This document shows positions 1-5,430 of a DNA stretch of 6,790 nucleotides, in pieces; the first letter of the stretch is position 1, and the number at the start of each line of letters is the position of its first letter. The position numbers were made by a program, and so were the translations under genes. The notes beneath the pieces were generated by a model. It saw nothing but the letters and a program-made list of their open reading frames with translations, did no database searches and was not told the DNA's origin. Source of the stretch: an uncultured Anaerosacchariphilus sp. (lineage in GTDB: Bacteria > Bacillota > Clostridia > Lachnospirales > Lachnospiraceae). Location of the stretch: assembly GCA_934373375.1 (NCBI GenBank), contig CAKROP010000119.1, positions 1 through 6,790 on the forward strand, given 5' to 3'.

Positions 1-473
1 AAGATGGAAGTCGGGCCGTCTGCTCCACCGATGATGGAGATAGCCGCTGCCGCCTTGTCAGAAAAGCCCATGAGCATAGCGCCCAGATAAGCTGCAAAAA
101 TACCGAACTGAGCTGCAGCTCCCAGAAGGAAGCTCTTCGGATTCGCGATCAGCGGACCAAAGTCGGTCATAGCTCCGACGCCCATGAAGATCAGGGACGG
201 CAGGACAGACCACTCATCCAGCACATAGAAGTAGTACAGAAGTCCGCCTACTCCGTTTGATGTTTCCTCCGGACTTGCGATAATATCCGGATAAATATTT
301 ACAAGAAGCATACCAAAAGCGATCGGAACCAGAAGCAGCGGCTCGTACTCTTTTTTGATAGCCAGATACAGGAACACGCACGCAACCAGAATCATGACGT
401 AATTTCCCCAGGTCAGGTTAAAAAACGCGGTCTGATGCATGAGGTTTCCCAGGGTTTCTAAAATGTATCCCAT
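1..473 (-). CDS. Sodium-translocating decarboxylase beta subunit (OadB/GcdB/MmdB family), partial, 3' end outside window
   Basis: My translation gives 157 residues from the ATG at 473 with no stop before the window edge, about 40% of a family member of roughly 370-400 aa. This is the integral membrane subunit that decarboxylates carboxybiotin and couples it to Na+ export. Seen: hydrophobic stretches around residues 24-38, 45-60 and 113-135; the family signature around residues 97-112 (GVGAMTDFGPLIANPK); and GGADGPTSI at 149-157. Asp152 of that motif probably corresponds to the essential membrane aspartate of the family (Asp203 in Klebsiella OadB); this correspondence is inferred from motif context. 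A GGAGG box lies 7 nt before the ATG, and the gene starts 37 nt after the biotin carrier stop, so it is the fourth cistron of the operon. Family assignment is firm. The substrate-specific name (oadB, mmdB or gcdB) is not decidable, so no symbol is given. Confidence 0.93.
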   Translation of the reverse strand, partial: MGYILETLGNLMHQTAFFNLTWGNYVMILVACVFLYLAIKKEYEPLLLVPIAFGMLLVNIYPDIIASPEETSNGVGGLLYYFYVLDEWSVLPSLIFMGVGAMTDFGPLIANPKSFLLGAAAQFGIFAAYLGAMLMGFSDKAAAAISIIGGADGPTSI

Positions 474-510
474 GTCTTAACCTCCGTTGATTTCTCTTAA
501 GGCTATGCCA

Positions 511-882
511 TTAGTTCAGGGATGCCAGTAAATCTCCGGACTCTACAGCCTGGCCTACGCTTACGTTGATGCCTGCTACGGTGCCGTCCTGGGGTGCTAC
601 TACCGGGATCTCCATCTTCATTGCCTCAAGAATGATGATGCTGTCACCGGACTTCACTGCCTGTCCGACACTTGCCTCTACCTTCAGTACCTTGCCCGGC
701 ACGGAAGCCTTTACTGCTACTGCGCCTGCTGCCGCGGGAGCTGCTGCCTTCGGAGCTGCTGTCGGTGCCGGTGCTGCTGCGGGAGCTGCCGCTGCGGGAG
801 CTGCTGCTACTGCGCCTGCGCCCTTCTCTTCAACGACTACATCATAAGCTACGCCATTTACGGTAATTGTATAATTTTTCAT
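511..882 (-). CDS. Biotin carboxyl carrier subunit of the decarboxylase (biotin/lipoyl-attachment domain protein)
   Basis: A 123-aa soluble protein that carries the CO2 group as carboxybiotin between the carboxyltransferase and the membrane beta subunit. Seen: a short N-terminal segment (1-20, MKNYTITVNGVAYDVVVEE) typical of decarboxylase gamma subunits and of the OadA C-terminal region; an Ala/Pro-rich flexible linker (about 21-56); and a biotinyl domain (about 57-123) with EAMKM at 86-90, making Lys89 the predicted biotinylation site. The VPGKV at 61-65 and the paired GQAV..GD motifs at 73-80 and 110-117 show the two quasi-symmetric halves of the fold. Length is usual for the free-standing carriers of methylmalonyl-CoA and glutaconyl-CoA decarboxylases. 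An AGGAGG box sits 10 nt before the ATG. The gene lies 31 nt after the OadG-type gene and 37 nt before the beta subunit. No biotin ligase is in the window, so biotinylation must come from elsewhere. Confidence 0.95.
   Translation of the reverse strand: MKNYTITVNGVAYDVVVEEKGAGAVAAAPAAAAPAAAPAPTAAPKAAAPAAAGAVAVKASVPGKVLKVEASVGQAVKSGDSIIILEAMKMEIPVVAPQDGTVAGINVSVGQAVESGDLLASLN
715..822 (-). repeat. Low-complexity Ala/Pro linker-coding repeat
   Basis: GC-rich, slippage-prone DNA coding for the Ala/Pro linker (residues 21-56) of the biotin carrier. The motif GCTGCGGGAGCTGC recurs on the plus strand with small variations, giving AAAPAAAP-like protein repeats. Linkers of this kind let the biotinyl domain swing between active sites. 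Length is likely to vary between strains; that is inferred from the repeat nature and not seen here. Confidence 0.75.
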
Positions 883-913
883 CTCTATGAATCCTCCTAA
901 ATATGAGCATGCG

Positions 914-1726
914 TTATGCTTTTTTCCATTTATTGTTGCTTCTGCGCTTGATAGAACGTACTACAAAGCCATCTGCAGATGTACCCTCTGCCGCCGCAAT
1001 TGCCGCGGTGATGACTGCGATAAGCTGCAGATCGTCTGCCGGTGCAGGTGCCGCAGGTGCCACAGGAGCAGGTGCGGGCGCTGCCGCCTTCTCTGCCGCA
1101 TCCTTCTTTGCCTTTCCCCGATTCTCAAATACGGATACGTATTTGAACAGGGAAATGATAAACGCCAGAAGAATCAGCACTGCGAATACAGATCCCATAC
1201 CAATCAGGGTATTCAGGGCTGCCTTTTTGGCAATCTCTCCCTTGCTGTAGATCGGATCCATGGTTACCGTGGTAACCACATCGTCCTTATCAAACTCCAG
1301 AGCCAGACGCATGTTATGATCTGTGAACTCATAGACAGCAGTGTAGGTTACATTGCCATCCTTGTCGGTGGTGCCGCCCTCATATTCCTTCAGGCCTACG
1401 AAATCACCGAACTCATCGTAGTTGGCATCATAGGATTTCAGCAGGCTTAAGTATGCGTCTGCGGTAAAATCAAACTTCTGTCCGGTTCCGCCGATATAGG
1501 GATACAAAGCTACCTGCTGCTCAAAATCATCATAATTCTCCTGAAGATTGCTCAGATTCGCATCCAGGCTTTCTTTATCTGTACCAACCAGCATCTCCAC
1601 ATAGCTGTCGAGCTTGCCCTGGTATACTTCCTCGTTCGGAAGAGTCTCCTTGGCAGCGCAGCCGGTCAGTACAAAAAGTCCCATCAGGAGCAGCAGAGCC
1701 GATAATTTTTTCAAGCTTCGTTTCAT
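914..1726 (-). CDS. OadG-family decarboxylase subunit with N-terminal lipoprotein domain
   Basis: A 270-aa protein. Residues 1-22 form a lipoprotein signal peptide (KRSLKK, a hydrophobic core, then lipobox LTGC), with Cys23 the predicted lipidated residue. Residues about 24-165 form an acidic, soluble, presumably extracellular domain I do not recognise. Residues 171-197 are a transmembrane helix. Residues 214-230 are an Ala/Pro linker, and 231-262 (IAVITAAIAAAEGTS..DGFVVRSIKRR) is the tail typical of OadG/GcdC-type subunits. In the known family the helix anchors the complex and the cytosolic tail contacts the carboxyltransferase; outside-to-inside topology here agrees with that. Classical OadG is only about 80-120 aa. 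The chosen ATG has an AGAGGAG box 7 nt upstream and begins the signal peptide. An in-frame ATG at 1837 would overlap the upstream gene and put 37 charged residues before the signal, so I reject it. Third-last known cistron of the operon, 13 nt after the carboxyltransferase. Confidence 0.88.
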   Translation of the reverse strand: MKRSLKKLSALLLLMGLFVLTGCAAKETLPNEEVYQGKLDSYVEMLVGTDKESLDANLSNLQENYDDFEQQVALYPYIGGTGQKFDFTADAYLSLLKSYDANYDEFGDFVGLKEYEGGTTDKDGNVTYTAVYEFTDHNMRLALEFDKDDVVTTVTMDPIYSKGEIAKKAALNTLIGMGSVFAVLILLAFIISLFKYVSVFENRGKAKKDAAEKAAAPAPAPVAPAAPAPADDLQLIAVITAAIAAAEGTSADGFVVRSIKRRSNNKWKKA

Positions 1727-1733
1727 ACTCTCA

Positions 1734-1740
1734 CTCCTCT
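1734..1740 (-). promoter_or_regulatory. Ribosome binding site fixing the OadG start
   Basis: AGAGGAG, 7 nt before the ATG at 1726. Its first A is the last base of the upstream TAA stop codon (1742-1740). This tight stop/Shine-Dalgarno overlap suggests translational coupling of the carboxyltransferase and OadG-type subunits and supports the short start over the longer open frame. Confidence 0.8.
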
Positions 1741-3134
1741 TAGACAGTTCCGTGTTTCTTCGCCGGACGGTCCTCTCTCTTGGTAAATAACATCTCAAAC
1801 GCGCCGATGACATACTTTCTGGTATCCTGGGCGTCAATTACGGTATCCACATAGCCCCGTGCAGCCGCTGCGTCTACGCTGTCCTGAAGAGCCGCGTACT
1901 CTGCCGCCTTCTCCTGCTGGGTTGCGGCGTCCGCGCCAGCGTACATAACCTTTGCCGCCAGGGAAGCATCCATCATGCCGATCTTTGCGTCACTCCATGC
2001 GTATACCAGGTCTGCGCCGATGCCCTTGCTGTTCATGATCACGTAAGCGCTGCCAAATGCCTCGCCTGCGATAACATTTACTTTCGGAACGGTCGCGTTC
2101 GCAAATGCGTATGTAAGCTTCGCTGCCGCCTTACCGATGTTGCGCTCAGTGCACATGGAAGCCTTGAAGCCCTTTACATTGGTGATGGTCAGAACCGGGA
2201 TGTTGAACGCGTCACAGAACTCTACAAACTCAGCGGCCTTCTGTGCGCCTCTTGCGCTCATCTCCTGCTCTCCGTTGGCTACCGCGCCTACGGTCATGCC
2301 GTTCAGACGGATGAAGCCTGTCACCATATCCTTGGCGTAAGCTGCCTTGGTCTCAAAGAAAGCCTTGCCGTCAGCGATGGTGGAGAGGATGTAGGATGCG
2401 GAATACTCCACGCCCTGAAGCTCTGCGCATACGCGGTTCAGATCGTCCGCGCAGTCAGAGTAACAGCCCTCTTCCTCGTTATTGCCCGGAAGCATCGCAA
2501 CCAGCGCGCGGATCTGAGCCAGGATGCCTGCCTCGTCAGCGACTACGTCCACGCTTCCCGCTTCCTCTGCCTGGAACTTGGCGGAAGCACTGTCGCACTT
2601 CTGGGTATTGTTGCCTGCGATGGTGTTCGGGGCGTTTACGAAAAGCTTCGCGTCCTTTTCTTCCATAAAGGTAAAATCAGAAAGTCCCGGTACTACTGCC
2701 AGTCCGCCGCCGCAGTTTCCAAATACTGCTGTAATCTGCGGAACGACACCGGACGCAAGCGCCTGCTGTGTATAAACTTCTCCAAACGCGTTCAGAGCGT
2801 CTACACCCTCCTGCAGACGGATGCCCGCGCAGTCGATCAGACCGATGACCGGTGCTCCCATCTTACATGCCATCTCGTACAGACGTACGATCTTCTTCGC
2901 GTGCATCTCACCAAGGGTTCCGTTCAGTACGGAAGCATCCTGACTGTACACGTAAACCAGATTACCGTCAATCAGACCGTAGCCGGTAACTACTCCGTCA
3001 GACGGGCACTTAGACTGCTGCAGGTTAAAGTCCGTGCTTCTGGCAGTCACCTGTCCGCCGATTTCCACAAAACTGTTCCCGTCCAGCAGACCTTCAATTC
3101 TTCTGCTTGCCGGGCTCTGTGCTGTATTACTCAT
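1740..3134 (-). CDS. Carboxyltransferase (alpha) subunit of a biotin-dependent sodium-pump decarboxylase, crotonase-fold carboxyl transferase family
   Basis: A 464-aa soluble enzyme expected to transfer a carboxyl group from its substrate to the biotin of the carrier encoded downstream. Seen: two crotonase-type halves. The N half has DGVVTGYGLIDG (46-57), SQDASVLNGTLGEMHAKKI (64-82), LIDCAGIRLQEGV (99-111) and an oxyanion-hole type loop GNCGGG (139-144). The C half has ARGAQKAAEFVEFCDAFNIP (294-313), ATVPKVNVI (347-355) and GSAYVIMNSKGIGAD (361-375). The end TRKYVIGAFEML..KR (438-453) through KKHG is family-typical. It is shorter than MmdA/PccB proteins (about 510-530 aa) and several consensus motifs are altered (usual PGF reads KGF at 321-323; usual GGAY reads GSAY; usual CAGG reads CGGG). 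A GGAGGG box lies about 6-7 nt before the ATG; first cistron of the operon. Methylmalonyl-CoA or another short acyl-CoA is plausible, but the substrate is not determined. Confidence 0.9.
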   Translation of the reverse strand: MSNTAQSPASRRIEGLLDGNSFVEIGGQVTARSTDFNLQQSKCPSDGVVTGYGLIDGNLVYVYSQDASVLNGTLGEMHAKKIVRLYEMACKMGAPVIGLIDCAGIRLQEGVDALNAFGEVYTQQALASGVVPQITAVFGNCGGGLAVVPGLSDFTFMEEKDAKLFVNAPNTIAGNNTQKCDSASAKFQAEEAGSVDVVADEAGILAQIRALVAMLPGNNEEEGCYSDCADDLNRVCAELQGVEYSASYILSTIADGKAFFETKAAYAKDMVTGFIRLNGMTVGAVANGEQEMSARGAQKAAEFVEFCDAFNIPVLTITNVKGFKASMCTERNIGKAAAKLTYAFANATVPKVNVIAGEAFGSAYVIMNSKGIGADLVYAWSDAKIGMMDASLAAKVMYAGADAATQQEKAAEYAALQDSVDAAAARGYVDTVIDAQDTRKYVIGAFEMLFTKREDRPAKKHGTV

Positions 3135-3167
3135 TTCCAGCCCTCCATATATTTATTTGATAGTGTA

Positions 3168-3191
3168 TTGTATAAACTACCATTGATACAA
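3168..3191. promoter_or_regulatory. Inverted repeat in the decarboxylase leader, possible operator
   Basis: TTGTAT-N12-ATACAA, 6-bp perfect arms, located just downstream of the predicted transcription start (about 3201) and upstream of the ribosome binding site. It can also be read as GTATAA-N8-TGATAC, close to the dyad in the cardiolipin synthase promoter. The position suits a repressor roadblock. No regulator family is recognised, and short arms in AT-rich DNA can arise by chance. Confidence 0.35.
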
Positions 3192-3207
3192 AACGATATC
3201 GGGATTA

Positions 3208-3236
3208 ATTTTAGCAAAAAATGAACAGGGAATCAA
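3208..3236 (-). promoter_or_regulatory. Candidate housekeeping (sigma-A type) promoter of the decarboxylase operon
   Basis: On the minus strand TTGATT (3236-3231) and TAAAAT (3213-3208) are separated by exactly 17 nt, close to TTGACA-N17-TATAAT. Transcription would start near 3201, giving a leader of about 67 nt before the ATG at 3134. It lies after the terminator of the CBS gene, consistent with an independently transcribed operon. Confidence 0.6.
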
Positions 3237-3290
3237 TATGAAATATGCACGATTTTTGCTTTTTTCCCTAAAAACTTGTTATATATGTAT

Positions 3291-3325
3291 AAAAAAAAGA
3301 AATAGCATGACGCCATTTCTTTTTT
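3291..3325 (-). terminator. Intrinsic terminator after the cls-CBS unit
   Basis: In the minus-strand RNA a 14-bp stem forms: arm AAAAAAGAAAUGGC, loop GUCAU, arm GCUAUUUCUUUUUU, with one G-U pair. The U-rich 3' arm extends into a run of eight U (plus-strand A tract at 3291-3298). It begins 11 nt after the CBS stop codon and ends about 55 nt before the decarboxylase promoter. The opposite strand has an A-C mismatch and only six T, so the minus direction is favoured. Confidence 0.8.
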
Positions 3326-3336
3326 CGAAAGCTTCT

Positions 3337-3756
3337 TTATGATTCCTGCTTTGTCTTTGTATAAGCCTTATAACAGAACTCGATGATATCCTTTCTCGTT
3401 ACAATTCCGATGAAGATTCCCTTGTCATCGATAACCGGCACAAAGTTCTGGTTCATGGCCTTTGACACCAGATCCTCCATGTTTGAATCAATGGAAATGG
3501 GATCACAGTGCATTCTCCGTCTGACGGTGCTCAGGGGTACCTCCTCCGCCTGCCTCAGATCCAGGGAAAACTTATTTTTCAGGGTCCAGAGGAAATCGCC
3601 CTCGGTAATCGTCCCGATATACGCTCCCTGACGGTTGATGACCGGAATCGCCGTATAACCGCTGCGTTCCAGCTTTTCCAAGCCCTGACGCATGGAAAAA
3701 TCCTCGTAAAGGTATGCTACCTCTGCCTTCGGTTTCAGAAAAAATAAGATATTCAT
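3337..3756 (-). CDS. Stand-alone CBS-domain pair protein
   Basis: A 139-aa cytosolic protein made of little but two CBS motifs: CBS1 at about 9-60 (GYTAIPVINRQGAYIGTITEGDFL) and CBS2 at about 78-131 (FVPVIDDKGIFIGIVTRKDII). Both contain the G-x-x-T-x-x-D pattern (T51/D54 and T120/D123), which in many CBS pairs binds the ribose-phosphate of adenine nucleotides; ligand binding here is inferred. No signal peptide, helix-turn-helix or enzyme domain is visible, so it is probably a sensor acting on a partner protein. The GYTAIPV motif recalls DarB/CbpB-type c-di-AMP receptors, but those proteins differ elsewhere and I do not claim orthology. The gene starts 22 nt after the cardiolipin synthase stop, with an AAAGGGG box about 10 nt before the ATG, and is followed by a strong terminator, so the two genes form one unit. 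Confidence 0.9.
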   Translation of the reverse strand: MNILFFLKPKAEVAYLYEDFSMRQGLEKLERSGYTAIPVINRQGAYIGTITEGDFLWTLKNKFSLDLRQAEEVPLSTVRRRMHCDPISIDSNMEDLVSKAMNQNFVPVIDDKGIFIGIVTRKDIIEFCYKAYTKTKQES

Positions 3757-3778
3757 AATGGTAAAACCCCTTTCTCGG

Positions 3779-5311
3779 TTACAGAAGCGGCGAGAACACC
3801 CGGAGTACCGCGCAGAACAGGCTGCCGAAGAAGCCCTGTCTGGTATCGCTCATGGTAATCTCCCTGCCCTTTTCCATGGTCGCCAGGCTGTCCCGCTTCA
3901 CGTCCATCACCAGTGGATTCCGGTAGAAGAAAGTACCGCACTCAAAATGCAGATACAGGCTCCGGTAATCCATGTTAATCGTACCCACCACAGCCGACTC
4001 ATCGTCGCAGACAAAGGACTTGGCGTGGAGGAAGCCCGGCGTATACTCGTAGATCCGCACGCCCGCCTTCAGAAGCACCGGATAATAGGAACGAGTCAGC
4101 TGGAAGATGGTCTTCTTGTCCGGAATGCCCGGCGTCATGATCCGCACATCCACCCCCCGTTTGGCCGCAAGGCACAAAGCTGTCTGCATCTCGTGATCCA
4201 CGATCAGGTAGGGCGTGAAGATATACACATAATCCTTCGCGCGATTCAGGATGTTCAGGTACACATTTTCACCCAAGCGCTCGTCGTCCAGGGGCGAATC
4301 GCTGTAGGGCTGGATAAAGCCCTGACCCTCGAAGGCTTCCGGATGCCACACATGGGGCCGGAAAGCTTCATAGGATTCGTCCGTATGCCGGTGGGCGTTC
4401 CACATCCGCAGAAACATGACCGTATAATTCCAGACTGCCTCACCCTTCAGCATAAAGCCCGTGTCCTTCCAGTGCCCAAAGCGCACCTTTTCATTGATGT
4501 ACTCGTCCGCCAGGTTCACGCCGCCGCTGAAAGCTGTATGACCGTCGATAACCGCTATCTTCCGATGATCGCGGTTATTCATTACTAACGACCATAATGG
4601 AATAAACGGATTAAACGCAAAGCTCTTGATGCCTTTGGATTCCAGAATCAGACTGTAGGTGGGTGGAAGCAGGGATACACAGCCAAAGTCATCGTAGATA
4701 AATCGCACATCCACACCGGCCGCTGCCTTTTCCTCCAGAACCTTTAGAATACTGTTCCACATCTTACCCTCGCCTACGATGAAGAACTCCATAAAAATAA
4801 AGTGTTCCGCTTTTTTCAATTCTTCCAGAAGAGAAGCGTAATACTCCTCTCCGATTTTATAATAAGTCGCTGAAGTATGATCCCAAACCGGATAGCCGCC
4901 GATTTCGGCCAGATAATAAGACTCGCCTTTCGTTCCCTGGTCCACCTCTCCAACCCGTTCCATGACTTCTTCCTGCTGCGTAAGCTCCCCTTCCGTGCGC
5001 TTCCGCTCTGCGTCCAGCCTTTTTCGCATACCCTTTCCCGGACGCTTGTGACCCACCGCCACATAGAACAGGCCACCCAGAAGCGGCGCTACCAGAATCA
5101 GGATAATCCACGCGATCTTGTAAGCCGGGTTGTCCTCGGTATTGATGATCCACAGCACTGCCAGGATACTTATGACCCGGAAAACAAGGGACAGGCCCGT
5201 GGAATAATTAACCAGCTTTGTAAAAGTCAGCAGAAACCAACCCAGCTGAACAGCCAGAAGGATACCGAATATCACAATCCGGTTCAGCAGCTTTCCCAGA
5301 ATCTTCTTCAT
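3779..5311 (-). CDS. cls: Cardiolipin synthase (phospholipase D superfamily)
   Basis: A 510-aa membrane enzyme of the bacterial Cls type, which makes cardiolipin and glycerol from two phosphatidylglycerol molecules. Seen: N-terminal hydrophobic segments at about 11-30, 38-56 and 66-86 (two or three helices; the last matches the PLD nuclease N-terminal region), a charged linker (88-125), then two PLD catalytic motifs. HKD1 has His249, Lys251 and Asp256 (HRKIAVID), followed by GGVNLADEY; HKD2 has His429, Lys431 and Asp436 (HAKSFVCD), followed by GTINMDYRSLYLHFE. All catalytic residues are intact and the length is normal. The ATG at 5311 has a GAGGGG box about 9 nt upstream and directly precedes the basic start of helix 1. 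First gene of a two-gene unit with the CBS protein, 22 nt apart. Its own promoter region carries a dyad, so controlled expression is possible. Confidence 0.95.
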   Translation of the reverse strand: MKKILGKLLNRIVIFGILLAVQLGWFLLTFTKLVNYSTGLSLVFRVISILAVLWIINTEDNPAYKIAWIILILVAPLLGGLFYVAVGHKRPGKGMRKRLDAERKRTEGELTQQEEVMERVGEVDQGTKGESYYLAEIGGYPVWDHTSATYYKIGEEYYASLLEELKKAEHFIFMEFFIVGEGKMWNSILKVLEEKAAAGVDVRFIYDDFGCVSLLPPTYSLILESKGIKSFAFNPFIPLWSLVMNNRDHRKIAVIDGHTAFSGGVNLADEYINEKVRFGHWKDTGFMLKGEAVWNYTVMFLRMWNAHRHTDESYEAFRPHVWHPEAFEGQGFIQPYSDSPLDDERLGENVYLNILNRAKDYVYIFTPYLIVDHEMQTALCLAAKRGVDVRIMTPGIPDKKTIFQLTRSYYPVLLKAGVRIYEYTPGFLHAKSFVCDDESAVVGTINMDYRSLYLHFECGTFFYRNPLVMDVKRDSLATMEKGREITMSDTRQGFFGSLFCAVLRVFSPLL

Positions 5312-5342
5312 GCTTTATGTCCCCTCTCTTTCGTACTGATCT

Positions 5343-5371
5343 ATGGTATCATATTTTCTGATACTTTCCAA
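5343..5371 (-). promoter_or_regulatory. Candidate promoter of the cls-CBS unit
   Basis: On the minus strand TTGGAA (5371-5366) and TACCAT (5348-5343) are spaced by 17 nt, each 4 of 6 to consensus. The start point would be near 5336, giving a short leader of about 25 nt. A weak match, supported mainly by position between the upstream terminator and the ribosome binding site. TATGAT, a few bases upstream, is an alternative -10 but lacks a good -35. Confidence 0.4.
5346..5364. promoter_or_regulatory. Dyad in the cls promoter, possible operator
   Basis: GTATCA-N7-TGATAC, perfect 6-bp arms over 19 bp. It fills most of the spacer of the candidate promoter and touches its -10 box, a place where a repressor or a spacer-binding activator would act. 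It has no T tract and a weak stem, so it is unlikely to be a terminator. The regulator is unknown. Confidence 0.45.
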
Positions 5372-5392
5372 CCGGCAGGAACCTGATTTTAC

Positions 5393-5430
5393 AAAAAATT
5401 AAGGACTGTAAATTTCTGTTTACAGTCCTT
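5393..5430 (-). terminator. Intrinsic terminator of the carboxypeptidase gene, overlapping its stop codon
   Basis: Perfect 12-bp stem AAGGACTGTAAA / TTTACAGTCCTT with a 6-nt loop (5401-5430), followed on the minus strand by AATTTTTT. The 5' arm includes the last two sense codons and the TAA stop (5422-5420). The stem is symmetric, but the T tract follows only in the minus direction. Confidence 0.85.

Noticed and set aside
887..1450. Plus-strand open frame of 187 aa, rich in Cys and Arg
   Set aside because: Antisense shadow of the OadG-type gene; composition comes from the Ala/Pro linker codons read in reverse. No ribosome binding site or recognisable domain.
914..1837. Longer 307-aa version of the OadG-type protein starting inside the carboxyltransferase gene
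   Set aside because: The extra 37 residues are Arg/Ser-rich, overlap the upstream coding region in another frame, and precede a canonical lipoprotein signal. The ATG at 1726 has a good ribosome binding site.
1740..3134. Acetyl-CoA carboxylase subunit of fatty acid synthesis
   Set aside because: The operon adds OadG-type and OadB-type membrane subunits and has no biotin carboxylase gene, so it is a decarboxylase set rather than an ATP-dependent carboxylase.
3758..4588. Plus-strand open frame of 276 aa opposite cls
   Set aside because: Lies entirely against the cls coding sequence, which has intact HKD motifs; the antisense product has no signature and abnormal His/Gln/Arg content.
4877..5386. 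Plus-strand open frame of 169 aa running past the cls start
   Set aside because: Antisense shadow of the cls N-terminal region; no family features and no supporting initiation signal.
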